Source: Bacteroidia bacterium
GTDB lineage: Bacteria; Bacteroidota; Bacteroidia; M30B66
Reading direction: 5' to 3'
DNA length: 38,139 nucleotides
NCBI GenBank assembly: GCA_019695235.1
Contig: JAIBAI010000029.1
Location: forward strand, 1 to 38,139
Positions 9,604 to 17,996 of this stretch are shown piece by piece. Position 1 is the first letter of the stretch. The number at the start of each line of letters is the position of its first letter. The position numbers were made by a program, and so were the translations under genes. The notes under the pieces were generated by a model. That model was not told the DNA's origin. It did not search any database and saw only the letters and a list, made by a program, of their open reading frames with translations.

Positions 9604-10857
9604 TCAGCCAGCATGAAGTTCGAGTACCGTAATCTCAGGTTTGATACCCACCCGACCCATATATCCCAGAAAACCCAATCCGCGGTTCACATAAATCTGT
9701 TGGCTTCCTGAGGCATACAATCCGGCCCATTGCTTGTAGAGCCATTGTGAAGGGCTCCATTTTATACCCGGAATCTCAACACCAAACTGAAAACCATGCG
9801 TGTGTCCGGATAAGGTTAATGCGATGTCGGGATGGTCTGGCAAGACCTGCGCGTCCCAGTGAGAAGGGTCATGCGAAAGCAAAATCTTTACAGGCAGCTC
9901 CGGAAGTCCTTTTTTTGCCTTGTCAATATTTCCTTTGCGGGGAAAGCGTAATGAGCGCCCCCAGTTCTCCACGCCCAGCAAGGCTATACGACTGCCGTTG
10001 CGCTCAATGACCCGACCCTCATTCAACAATAAATCCCAATTCATCTCCTGATGAATCATCTTTAAGCGTTCAAGGTTTGCTGCTTTGGCCTTGGCAGAAT
10101 CCCAGATTACATAATCACCATAATCATGATTACCAAGTATCGAATAAATGCCAAGCGGGGCCGACAAGCCTTTCCAGGCCTCAATAAACGGTTCGGCTTC
10201 TGAAGCCCTGTCGTTCACAAGGTCACCCGTAAATACAATCATATCCGGCGCTTCGTGCATGATTAGTTCAACCGATTTCCTGAATGATTCATCCGAGAGG
10301 AAGCTGCCACTATGGATGTCTGACAGCTGCACCATTTTCATACCCTCAAATCCGGCAGGAAGACCTGGAATCCTGACCCGCACCCGGCGTACCTTAAAGT
10401 CGAAAGCCGTTACTGCCATGCCGTAAAGCATCGAAACAAAAGGTACAGCGGCAAGTCCGACAGCAATATAACTTAGAAACGATGCCCTTGAAACAGGGGT
10501 ACCGCTGCCCCCTCCGCTTTCAATTGCTGGTTTTTGCATTCGTTCTGCCACCCAGCGAAACAACCTGCCAATATCATCAATTGCCAGGAACAGACTTCCA
10601 ACTACTTTTGAAAGCACTACAATCATGATAAATGACACCGCATACAACATGAAGCCCTTCGGGAGAAATGGTTTGTTATAGCTCACTATCAACAAGATAA
10701 CCAGGCTAAACGAGAGCAGGCTAAAGCCCCAATACATCCGGCTTATCAGTAAACGCCTTGATTCAGAGTAATCAGTTGAAATAACTTTTACCGACTGAAA
10801 GAAGTACCAGTCAATCAAAAGAAGTACTGCCAAAAAGATGACAAATCGGAGAAGCAT
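9604..10857 (-). CDS. Membrane-anchored calcineurin-like metallophosphoesterase
   Basis: The N-terminal half contains about four hydrophobic segments (LLRFVIFLAVLLLIDWYF, then YWGFSLLSFSLVILLIV, LYAVSFIMIVVLS and FLSYIAVGLAAVPFVSM). These are followed by a complete two-metal phosphoesterase domain: LSDIHSG, FTGDLVND, LGNHDYGD, LSHDP and SGHTHGFQ. This is the arrangement of the YkuE-like/UDP-2,3-diacylglucosamine hydrolase-related group, but the actual substrate cannot be told; related proteins have been linked to lipid or envelope metabolism. An in-frame TTG at 10869 is possible, but ATG 10857, immediately before the first membrane segment, was chosen. It is divergent from the rhomboid gene, sharing an 81-base gap. 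A TAATTTTG box on the minus strand (complement of 10920-10927) is a possible promoter element. Confidence 0.88.
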   Translation of the reverse strand: MLLRFVIFLAVLLLIDWYFFQSVKVISTDYSESRRLLISRMYWGFSLLSFSLVILLIVSYNKPFLPKGFMLYAVSFIMIVVLSKVVGSLFLAIDDIGRLFRWVAERMQKPAIESGGGSGTPVSRASFLSYIAVGLAAVPFVSMLYGMAVTAFDFKVRRVRVRIPGLPAGFEGMKMVQLSDIHSGSFLSDESFRKSVELIMHEAPDMIVFTGDLVNDRASEAEPFIEAWKGLSAPLGIYSILGNHDYGDYVIWDSAKAKAANLERLKMIHQEMNWDLLLNEGRVIERNGSRIALLGVENWGRSLRFPRKGNIDKAKKGLPELPVKILLSHDPSHWDAQVLPDHPDIALTLSGHTHGFQFGVEIPGIKWSPSQWLYKQWAGLYASGSQQIYVNRGLGFLGYMGRVGIKPEITVLELHAG

Positions 10858-10938
10858 AAAGGAAGCCAAGAAATTCGGGTCGAAATTTGTTGAGTGAACC
10901 TATCATTAACAAACGGGCTCAAAATTAGTTGATTCAAA

Positions 10939-11697
10939 ATGGAAGAACAGCATAAAACAGACGGAATAACTGAAATTGCCGGTGAATCACCGGAAATGAA
11001 AGGTGAGCGACGAAACGTCATTTTCAGTGTCATTATTTCCGGTTTTTTGCTTTTGTGTATCTGGACGATATGGTTTTTTGAACGTTGGTTTCATTTAGAC
11101 CTTCATTTCCTGGCACTTGAACCGCGCACCATTTCTGGACTTCCAGGCATCTTTTTCGAGCCACTGCTTCATGGCAACCTCAATCATATTGCATCTAACA
11201 GCATTCCACTGTTTTTACTGTTAACCGGTGCCTTGTATTTTTATAGAGGAGCCGGTCTGAAAGCACTTGTATGGATTTGGTTTCTTACCGGAACACTGGT
11301 TTGGTTGTTCGGCAGGCCCAATTTGCATATTGGTGCCAGCGGTATTGTTTACGGCCTTGCTTCGTTCCATGCTTTTAGCGGCTTCATTCGAAACGACCTT
11401 CGCCTGATGTCTATTTCACTTTTAACCATCTTTTTATACGGCAGCATGATTTGGGGCATCTTTCCGCTTTTCCCCGGCGTATCATGGGAGACGCACCTGA
11501 TGGGCGGACTTTCGGGGCTGTACACTGCCATACGCTTTAGAAAAGAAGGCCCTCAGCCCCGTAAATACTTTGATGATGAGCCACCTGATGAGCCGGGTGA
11601 GCCGGAAACGCCTTCTGAAGAACCACCATTACAAAGTCATGCTAACATCAGCATTCACTATGTTTACCGTGAAAAGCCGAACAGCGAATCCAATTAA
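10939..11697 (+). CDS. Rhomboid-family intramembrane serine protease
   Basis: The 252-residue protein has a polar N-terminal tail of about 25 residues, roughly six membrane segments and a long acidic, proline-rich C-terminal tail (PPDEPGEPETPSEEPP). The active-site serine lies in LHIGASGIVYG (S134) and the catalytic histidine in SWETHLMGG (H186). The HGNLNHIASN block (79-88) matches the oxyanion-hole helix region. All of these are intact, so it is probably an active protease cleaving membrane proteins within the bilayer. Substrates are unknown. The stop overlaps the 3' end of the convergent efflux outer-membrane gene by 4 bases, so the two tails share sequence and no terminator fits between them. 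Confidence 0.9.
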   Translation: MEEQHKTDGITEIAGESPEMKGERRNVIFSVIISGFLLLCIWTIWFFERWFHLDLHFLALEPRTISGLPGIFFEPLLHGNLNHIASNSIPLFLLLTGALYFYRGAGLKALVWIWFLTGTLVWLFGRPNLHIGASGIVYGLASFHAFSGFIRNDLRLMSISLLTIFLYGSMIWGIFPLFPGVSWETHLMGGLSGLYTAIRFRKEGPQPRKYFDDEPPDEPGEPETPSEEPPLQSHANISIHYVYREKPNSESN

Positions 11698-13124
11698 CGC
11701 CACCCACCTCCGAGTGCTTTGTACAATGCCAATTCTGAAAACCGCTGGCGTTTATTAATATTCACCAAATCAAGTTGTGTTTGGAGTGAATTCTGTTGGG
11801 CTAATAATACCTCCAAATAGTTGGCTTTGTTTGATTTGTATAGTTCAGCGGCTGTTTCTTCTGCCTGTAAAAGAATGTCTTTTTGAGCCTGCTTTTGTTT
11901 TTGTATCTCTTGCAGATTGTGAATATTCGACAATTGGTTTTCTACCTCAACAAAGCCATTGAGAATGCTTTGCTGATATTGTTGCATCGCTGTTATTTGC
12001 CTCGACCGGGCAGTGTGAAAATGCGCCTTTAGGGCACTTCTGTTAACCAGTGGTGCCAGCAAGCTTCCGAGGGCATTATAGGCTATAGATGCCGGAGTAT
12101 TGAATAAATACCGTGGGTTGAATGCCTGATAGCCAAGGCCAGCGGTAATACTTAAATTCGGGAAGAAGGCAGCTTTGGCGGCTTTCAAATCAAATCGCGA
12201 ACTTTGCAACTGCCATTCAGCTTCACGTATATCAGGCCGGTTAGCTAATAACTGTGAAGGTACCCCTGCGGAGAGACTCAGTGGATTTTCCGGAAAAAGT
12301 GTCCTGCTATTCCGTTGAATAGTTTGAGGGTAACGGCCCAACAAAAAATTAAGCAAATTTTCGTGCTCGGTAATTTGCTGTTTTTTCTCAAATTCTAATG
12401 AGCGTGTATGCATCAATTGACTTTGAAACTGTTGTACAGCTAATTCATTAACACGCCCGGTTTCTTTTTGCAGACGCACAACATCCAGTGCTTCCTCTTG
12501 CTTCAGAAGTGTATGTTTTATGATTTCAAGTTCATGATCGAGCGCAACTAATTCGTAGTACAACCGGGCAATTTCTACTACTAAATTCGAAGCTACCACG
12601 CGATGCGCTTCAACACGCGACTTTAAATTTGACCCGGCTGAACGTCTTTGGTTTCTAAGTTTTCCCCAGATGTCAACTTCCCATGATGCATAAAACCCGG
12701 CATGTATGTCAGGTAAATCAACAGGAATCATTTTACCTGGAAGCATTTCCGTAACAATATTCCCCGCGCCATCCATGGTATATAACCCGAACTTTCGCAT
12801 CCCTCCGTTCAAATTTATTCCAGCCTGCGGCATAAGCATTCCCTTGCTTAGCCTTGCTCCTGAGCGTGCGATTTCGATTCGTTCTAATGCAATTTTCAAA
12901 TCATAATTTCCTACAAGTGCACTGTCAATAAGCTGAATCAGGAGGCTGTCACCCATAAAAAGTCTCCACTGAATTGTCCCTGAATTCTCTAACCCGGTAT
13001 TGGCCTGGTAGCGTTCGGGTATTGCTTTTGCCGGAATATTTAACCTTGTGCTAAAGGTTTTACAACTGCTGAAAACCAACAGTATGCTCAACAGAAAAAA
13101 GGTGTTAATTACATTTTTGTGCAT
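11694..13124 (-). CDS. TolC/OprM-like outer-membrane efflux lipoprotein
   Basis: This 476-residue protein has a lipoprotein signal with lipobox FSSC (lipidated Cys21) and the repeated outer-membrane efflux protein domain of the NodT/OprM type. Recognisable blocks are DLKIALERIEIARSGARLSKGMLMPQ, the periplasmic WEVDIWGKLRNQRRSA, LLANRPDIREAEWQLQ and AAFFPNLSITAGLGYQ. It would form the trimeric channel through the outer membrane for the RND pump encoded directly upstream. Its start codon lies 2 bases after the pump's stop, consistent with co-transcription. It is the last gene of the unit, and its stop overlaps the convergent rhomboid gene. Confidence 0.93.
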   Translation of the reverse strand: MHKNVINTFFLLSILLVFSSCKTFSTRLNIPAKAIPERYQANTGLENSGTIQWRLFMGDSLLIQLIDSALVGNYDLKIALERIEIARSGARLSKGMLMPQAGINLNGGMRKFGLYTMDGAGNIVTEMLPGKMIPVDLPDIHAGFYASWEVDIWGKLRNQRRSAGSNLKSRVEAHRVVASNLVVEIARLYYELVALDHELEIIKHTLLKQEEALDVVRLQKETGRVNELAVQQFQSQLMHTRSLEFEKKQQITEHENLLNFLLGRYPQTIQRNSRTLFPENPLSLSAGVPSQLLANRPDIREAEWQLQSSRFDLKAAKAAFFPNLSITAGLGYQAFNPRYLFNTPASIAYNALGSLLAPLVNRSALKAHFHTARSRQITAMQQYQQSILNGFVEVENQLSNIHNLQEIQKQKQAQKDILLQAEETAAELYKSNKANYLEVLLAQQNSLQTQLDLVNINKRQRFSELALYKALGGGWR

Positions 13125-13126
13125 GA

Positions 13127-16100
13127 TTACATCGTTTCTTTTAATACAGTTTCTTCTTTACGCCCCTTGTTAAATTTTTCAGCAATTGAAGCAAATGCAA
13201 CATAGAGTCCGGGTATGATAATCACGCCGAATACAGTACCAAAGAGCATTCCTCCTGCGGCAGCTGCCCCGATAGTGTTGTTGCCTATACTTCCCGCACC
13301 CGAAGCGAGCATCAAAGGAATAAGCCCTGCAATAAAAGCAAATGAGGTCATGATAATCGGCCTTAACCGAACGCTTGCTCCTTCAACTGCTGCTGCAAAA
13401 GGAGTTTTGCCCTGCTTTTGTTTTAATGTTGCAAACTCAATTATTAGAATGGCATTTTTCCCCAATATACCAATGAGCATAATCATGGCAATCTGAGCGT
13501 AAATGTTATTTTCAAGGCCAAGAATCATCAGCATAAACAGCGAACCGAAGATGCCAATTGGCAAGGATAATAAGACAGGAAGCGGAAGTAAAAAGCTTTC
13601 GTATTGTGCCGCAAGCAGCAGATACACAAACAAAAGACAAATGATGAAAATATAAATTGCCTGATTGCCTGAATTAGCTTGATCACGTGAAGCGCCAGCC
13701 CAGTCGTAACCATACCCCTTTGGTAAGGTGCTTGCTGCTGTTTGTTTAATTGCTTCAATAGCCTGACCGCTGGTGTAACCTGATGCCGGCTGCCCGTTAA
13801 TCATTGCCGAAATAAACATATTGTAGCGGGTAACCTGTTCCGGGCCGTACACTTTTTCAATGCGTAGAAATGCAGAAAAAGGCACCATTTCTCCAATATC
13901 ATTTTTAATGTACAACTTCATGATGTCATCCGGCTGTGCCCGATACTCAGGAGACGACTGTACCATTACACGGTACATCTGACCGAAACGAATAAAATTT
14001 GTAGCATATTCACTGCCAATAAGCGCCTGAAGGGTACTCATGGCATTGTCGGCAGTAACGCCTTTTTGCGCAGCCCGGTCGCCATCAATATGCAATAACA
14101 ACTGTGGAAAGTTGGTGTTGTATGTGGTGAAGGCATTGCTGATTTCTGGTCGTTTGTTCAGCGCTGTTACAAACTGATCGGCAACATTCTGAAACTGCGT
14201 TAGATTCTCAGAGCCTGTTTTGTCGAGCAGCCGAAGTTCAAACCCACTTGAGTTACCATACCCGGGCACCGGTGGGGGTGTAAAGAACTCGATGCTTGCA
14301 TCTTTTATATGACGCGTTTTCTCCTGAAGCTCCTGAATAATGGCTTTGTCGGTTAAATCACGCTCATTCCAATTCTTAAGGCTAATAAGGTTCATACCAT
14401 ATATTGAGCCGACACCTTCTGACAACATACTATAGCCCGAAAGGCCCGAAACAGACCTCACAGCCGCATGTGAAGAAGCAATTTGCTGTATTTCATCTGT
14501 TATCTTTTCGGTGCGTTCAAGCGTTGCGCCAACTGGTGAGTTTACGTTGGCATAGATGGTACCCTGGTCTTCTTCCGGAATAAAGCCGGATGGAAGGAGA
14601 GCACCTGTAATTCCTGCTCCGGTACTGAATAGCAATAAGACCCCAAAGGTCACAACACGCCGGTTTGCAATATATGAAATCAGTATCCTGTACCGTATCG
14701 AAAGCCGGTTGTACCAACGGTTAAATTTACGGAAACCTGTATCAAGCCAGCCTTTTGATTGCTTGCGTTGCGCATGGCTTATGTCTTTCAAAAAGAGCGC
14801 ACATAGCGCAGGGGTTAAAGTGAGTGCTGTGATGCCGGATAAGACAATAGAAACCGCCATTGTCAATGAAAACTGTCGGTAAAATATACCGGTCGGGCCG
14901 TCCATAAACGCAACCGGAATAAAAACAGCCGACATTACCAGGGTGATTGCAATAATGGCACCACCGATTTCATTCATTGCCAGTTCTGTCGCCAGCTTTG
15001 GGCTTACACCCAGGTGTTCCATTTTTGCATGAACAGCCTCAATAACCACAATGGCATTGTCAACAACAATACCAATCGAGAGAACCAATGCAAACAGGGT
15101 GATGAGATTTAATGAAAAACCCATCATCTGCATGAAGAAAAATGTGCCAACCAGCGATACCGGAATAGCAAGAATGGGAATAATGGTTGACCGTACATCC
15201 TGAAGAAACAGAAACACAATCAGCGCAACCAGTAAGAAAGCTTCCAGTAAAGTTTTAAGAACCTCCTGGATAGAAGCATCCAAAAACTCTGAAGTATCAT
15301 AACTGAGTGTATATTCCATACCCGGAGGGAAGGAGGCAGTTTGTAAGTCAGCCATTCGGGTTTTTATGGTTTTAATTACTTCACGGGCATTGGTTCCGGG
15401 CCGCTGCTTAATCATAATTGCTGCAGACGGCTTCCCGTTTTCTTTCGACAAAACATCATATTCCTGAGAATCAAAATCAACCTCTGCGATGTCTTTCAAA
15501 CGCAGGATACCACCGTTCACATTGCTGCGTAGAACAATGTTCTCATAGGCTTCTTCTGTTTTGTACTTTCCGGTATATTTGATTACATACTGCAATGCCT
15601 GCGCCTTGCGACCAGAGCTTTCTCCTATTTTCCCGGGTGCTGCTTCAACATTCTGCAAACGCAACATCTCAATTACTTCGTTGGCAGAAATAGAATACAT
15701 CGTCATTTTATCGGGCTTTAACCAAACGCGCATTGCATATTCTCTTGAGCCTAAAATATCTACAAATCCAACCCCGTCAATCCGTTTAAGCTCCGGCATC
15801 AGGTTGATATCCACGAAGTTGTATAAGAACTTCTCATCAAGCAAAGTATCAGTACTTAGAATATTCAAGTACATCAACATGCTGTTTTGAACCTTTTCAA
15901 CGATTACACCCTGTTTTCTTGCTTCCTCAGGCAACTCGTCAAGTACGGATGAAACCCTGTTCTGAACGTTTACTGATGCAATTTCCGGATCTGTTCCGGC
16001 TTTAAAAATCACCTGAATTACACTGGTACCATCATTGCCAGAAACAGAGGTCATATATGACATTCCTGGTACACCATTGATTGCGCGCTCAAGTGGTGTA

Positions 16101-16285
16101 ACAACAGCTTTTACACAGGCCTCGGCATTGGCCCCGAGAAACTTGGTAGTTACGTTGACTTCCGTAGGGGCAATGTCAGGATACTGCGTAACCGGTAACT
16201 GGCTTAATGCAATAAGCCCCAGCAAGGTAATGATAACCGATATGACTATTGATAATACCGGACGGTGAATGAATTTCGAAATCAT
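13127..16285 (-). CDS. RND multidrug efflux permease, HAE1 (AcrB-like) family
   Basis: At 1052 residues this has the normal AcrB length. It has the canonical N-terminus ISKFIHRPVLSIVISVIITLLG, the porter-domain block GANAEACVKAVVTPLERAINGVPGM, two sets of six membrane helices and two large periplasmic loops. The proton-relay helix 4 reads GIVVDNAIVV: D409 corresponds to AcrB D407, and the second relay position is Asn410 instead of Asp. Helix 10 retains the conserved lysine region (GILGKNAILIIEFA). It would export hydrophobic or amphiphilic compounds from the inner membrane/periplasm using the proton-motive force, together with the flanking adaptor and outer-membrane channel. It lies 2 bases from each neighbour. 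No frameshift or truncation is visible. Confidence 0.96.
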   Translation of the reverse strand: MISKFIHRPVLSIVISVIITLLGLIALSQLPVTQYPDIAPTEVNVTTKFLGANAEACVKAVVTPLERAINGVPGMSYMTSVSGNDGTSVIQVIFKAGTDPEIASVNVQNRVSSVLDELPEEARKQGVIVEKVQNSMLMYLNILSTDTLLDEKFLYNFVDINLMPELKRIDGVGFVDILGSREYAMRVWLKPDKMTMYSISANEVIEMLRLQNVEAAPGKIGESSGRKAQALQYVIKYTGKYKTEEAYENIVLRSNVNGGILRLKDIAEVDFDSQEYDVLSKENGKPSAAIMIKQRPGTNAREVIKTIKTRMADLQTASFPPGMEYTLSYDTSEFLDASIQEVLKTLLEAFLLVALIVFLFLQDVRSTIIPILAIPVSLVGTFFFMQMMGFSLNLITLFALVLSIGIVVDNAIVVIEAVHAKMEHLGVSPKLATELAMNEIGGAIIAITLVMSAVFIPVAFMDGPTGIFYRQFSLTMAVSIVLSGITALTLTPALCALFLKDISHAQRKQSKGWLDTGFRKFNRWYNRLSIRYRILISYIANRRVVTFGVLLLFSTGAGITGALLPSGFIPEEDQGTIYANVNSPVGATLERTEKITDEIQQIASSHAAVRSVSGLSGYSMLSEGVGSIYGMNLISLKNWNERDLTDKAIIQELQEKTRHIKDASIEFFTPPPVPGYGNSSGFELRLLDKTGSENLTQFQNVADQFVTALNKRPEISNAFTTYNTNFPQLLLHIDGDRAAQKGVTADNAMSTLQALIGSEYATNFIRFGQMYRVMVQSSPEYRAQPDDIMKLYIKNDIGEMVPFSAFLRIEKVYGPEQVTRYNMFISAMINGQPASGYTSGQAIEAIKQTAASTLPKGYGYDWAGASRDQANSGNQAIYIFIICLLFVYLLLAAQYESFLLPLPVLLSLPIGIFGSLFMLMILGLENNIYAQIAMIMLIGILGKNAILIIEFATLKQKQGKTPFAAAVEGASVRLRPIIMTSFAFIAGLIPLMLASGAGSIGNNTIGAAAAGGMLFGTVFGVIIIPGLYVAFASIAEKFNKGRKEETVLKETM

Positions 16286-16287
16286 GT

Positions 16288-17406
16288 TTAACGCAGAGGC
16301 CTGATTAAGAGTGCAATATCTTCCCGGCCAACGGGTTCAGGCTCTATCAGATCACCTGAACGCAACTGCTGAGCTCCTTCAAATAGAATTCGCTCGTCTT
16401 TAGAAATACCTGATTCAACGATATAAAGATGAGGAATACGCATTTTAGGAATGATATTTCGCTGCTCAACTTTATTGTCTTTGTTGACCACAAAAACGAA
16501 AAGTTTATCTTGTATTTCAAATGTTGATTTTTGAGGTATGATGATGGCGTTTTTAACAGCCTGCTGCACCACAATTTTGCCATTTGCGCCATGCTTCAAA
16601 ATGCCATCCGGATTGGCAAATCGTACCCTGAATGCGATGCTTCCGGTTGACGCATCAAACTCACTTTCAACTGTTTCGATTTTACCTGAATGGCTATATG
16701 GTGTGCCGTTTACAAGCATGAGTGTAACATCCTGTGGGCGCTGTTGGCTCTGCGAAATGATGTAATCTAAATACTCTTTTTCAGAAACATTGAAATATGC
16801 AAACATCTCATTGTTGTCAGAGATTGTCGTGAGCAAAGTGCCTTCTTCAACAAGACTCCCCCTTTTGTATGGAATTCTATTGATGATTCCTTTAAAGGGC
16901 GCTTTAATTTCTGTGTAAGAAAGGTGAAGCTTGGCTTGTTCTTCATTGGCCTCTGCTTCGGCAACATCTGCTTGCCGGGCTTCTAATTTTACCCTTGCCA
17001 TTGCCAGTTCTGATTGCGAAATAATATTCTTGTCGGCCAAACGCCTGGCGTTTTCAAGTTCAATTTCTGCAACATGCAAACCTGCCATAGCGCTTTTCAA
17101 TGCAGCTTTCGCCTTATGCAGCTCCTGACGGTATTTTGAACTACTTATCATAAACAAAGTCTGCCCTTGCTCTACCGTTTGTCCCTCATCAATGAGAATG
17201 TTTTCTACCAGCCCGCTAATCTGGCTTCTTAACTCAACATTCTGAAGTGCATTTATTTCTGCAACATATTCGTTATTATATGCGGTGTCGGCAACAAAAG
17301 GCTTGATCACCTTAAATTTTTCCTTCTTTTCGGCAAGAGGTTCTGAACTACACGCGCCGGTAAAAACAAGCGCAAAAAGTCCAAGACCCACAATATTTTG
17401 GTTCAT
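16288..17406 (-). CDS. RND efflux periplasmic adaptor lipoprotein (MFP family)
   Basis: The 372-residue product begins with a lipoprotein signal ending TGACSS (lipidated Cys19). It then shows the biotinyl-lipoyl-like segments VELRSQISGLVENILIDEGQTVEQGQTLF and LSYTEIKAPFKGIINRIPYKRGSLVEEGTLL, separated by a helical hairpin rich in Ala, Glu and Lys, followed by beta-barrel and membrane-proximal domains. This is the standard membrane-fusion adaptor that links the RND pump to the TolC-like channel. The frame is open to 17454, but the upstream 16 residues are polar and would block the signal peptide, so ATG 17406 was chosen. It is 2 bases upstream of the pump gene, and 82 bases separate it from the small leading gene. 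Confidence 0.93.
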   Translation of the reverse strand: MNQNIVGLGLFALVFTGACSSEPLAEKKEKFKVIKPFVADTAYNNEYVAEINALQNVELRSQISGLVENILIDEGQTVEQGQTLFMISSSKYRQELHKAKAALKSAMAGLHVAEIELENARRLADKNIISQSELAMARVKLEARQADVAEAEANEEQAKLHLSYTEIKAPFKGIINRIPYKRGSLVEEGTLLTTISDNNEMFAYFNVSEKEYLDYIISQSQQRPQDVTLMLVNGTPYSHSGKIETVESEFDASTGSIAFRVRFANPDGILKHGANGKIVVQQAVKNAIIIPQKSTFEIQDKLFVFVVNKDNKVEQRNIIPKMRIPHLYIVESGISKDERILFEGAQQLRSGDLIEPEPVGREDIALLIRPLR

Positions 17407-17436
17407 TGGTTTTGAATAGTTTAAATGGAATGGTTT

Positions 17437-17474
17437 TCCGGTGTTTCCGGACAAAGAAATCCTGTTTACACAGG
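17437..17474 (-). other. Two short inverted repeats between small ORF and efflux adaptor
   Basis: The 82-base gap inside the efflux unit contains TCCGG-N5-CCGGA (17437-17451) and CCTGT-N4-ACAGG (17461-17474). The stems are only 5 bp. They could be regulator sites or weak attenuating hairpins; chance is also possible. Confidence 0.25.
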
Positions 17475-17488
17475 GCCTGATGCTGTAC

Positions 17489-17857
17489 TTATGCCTTGGG
17501 TGGCGGAGGATTCAGCTCAGGATGGAACTGATCTGAATAACAGCTTTTGTAGAATACGATTGGCTGACGTGAAAAGTTCTTTTGTTGTACCGATTCTTCT
17601 TTGATACCATCAGGGCTGGTCTCATCCTTTTCCTCGAACTGACCTCCATCAGTGCGCGATGCATCCTTGTTCTCAAGCCCATTGTGCTTGTCGCCAGCAT
17701 CGAGAAGCCAGATTTTTGACGACGCTTGTACTGCGCCAGCGTTCTCTGTTGTTTGCTGCGCCCCTGTAAACATCTTCTCAGCAGTAATATGAAAAAGCAG
17801 AACCGTTTGTAATAAACAGATTAAACCAAATAAAGTATGTGCACGAAGCAGGTTCAT
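17489..17857 (-). CDS. Small unknown protein with N-terminal membrane segment, first gene of efflux unit
   Basis: I do not recognise this 122-residue product. It has one N-terminal hydrophobic segment (LFGLICLLQTVLLFHI, about residues 9-24) that could be a signal anchor. A long hydrophilic, charged stretch follows (many Glu, Lys, Asp, Gly), then a C-terminus with FYKSCYSDQF and the proline-rich end ELNPPPPKA. There is no lipobox. It stands first in the minus-strand efflux unit, 82 bases before the adaptor. A perfect TAnnTTTG box lies 10 bases before its ATG, which supports it as a real gene and as the 5' end of the transcript. A role as an accessory or sensing protein for the pump is possible but unproven; alternatively it may be unrelated to efflux. 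Confidence 0.6.
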   Translation of the reverse strand: MNLLRAHTLFGLICLLQTVLLFHITAEKMFTGAQQTTENAGAVQASSKIWLLDAGDKHNGLENKDASRTDGGQFEEKDETSPDGIKEESVQQKNFSRQPIVFYKSCYSDQFHPELNPPPPKA

Positions 17858-17867
17858 TTTGGGCGTG

Positions 17868-17875
17868 CAAAGATA
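17868..17875 (-). promoter_or_regulatory. -7 promoter box for the efflux unit
   Basis: On the minus strand this reads TATCTTTG, a perfect TAnnTTTG box, 10 bases upstream of the ATG of the small leading gene. No convincing -33 TTTG at the expected spacing is seen. Confidence 0.5.
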
Positions 17876-17984
17876 ATGCTAATTCCTTGCCTAAGTTCAG
17901 AACGGATAAAAATCAAATTTGTTTAATCAAATGAAAAGAACTTTGCACCAAATCGCACCGCAACAATAAGCATGGGCAATTCAT

Positions 17985-17992
17985 TACCTTCG
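17985..17992 (+). promoter_or_regulatory. Possible -7 promoter box for the ABC-F gene
   Basis: TACCTTCG differs from TAnnTTTG at one base and ends 4 bases before the ATG at 17997. If used, the transcript would be leaderless or nearly so. No -33 element is evident. Confidence 0.35.
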
Positions 17993-17996
17993 CCGG

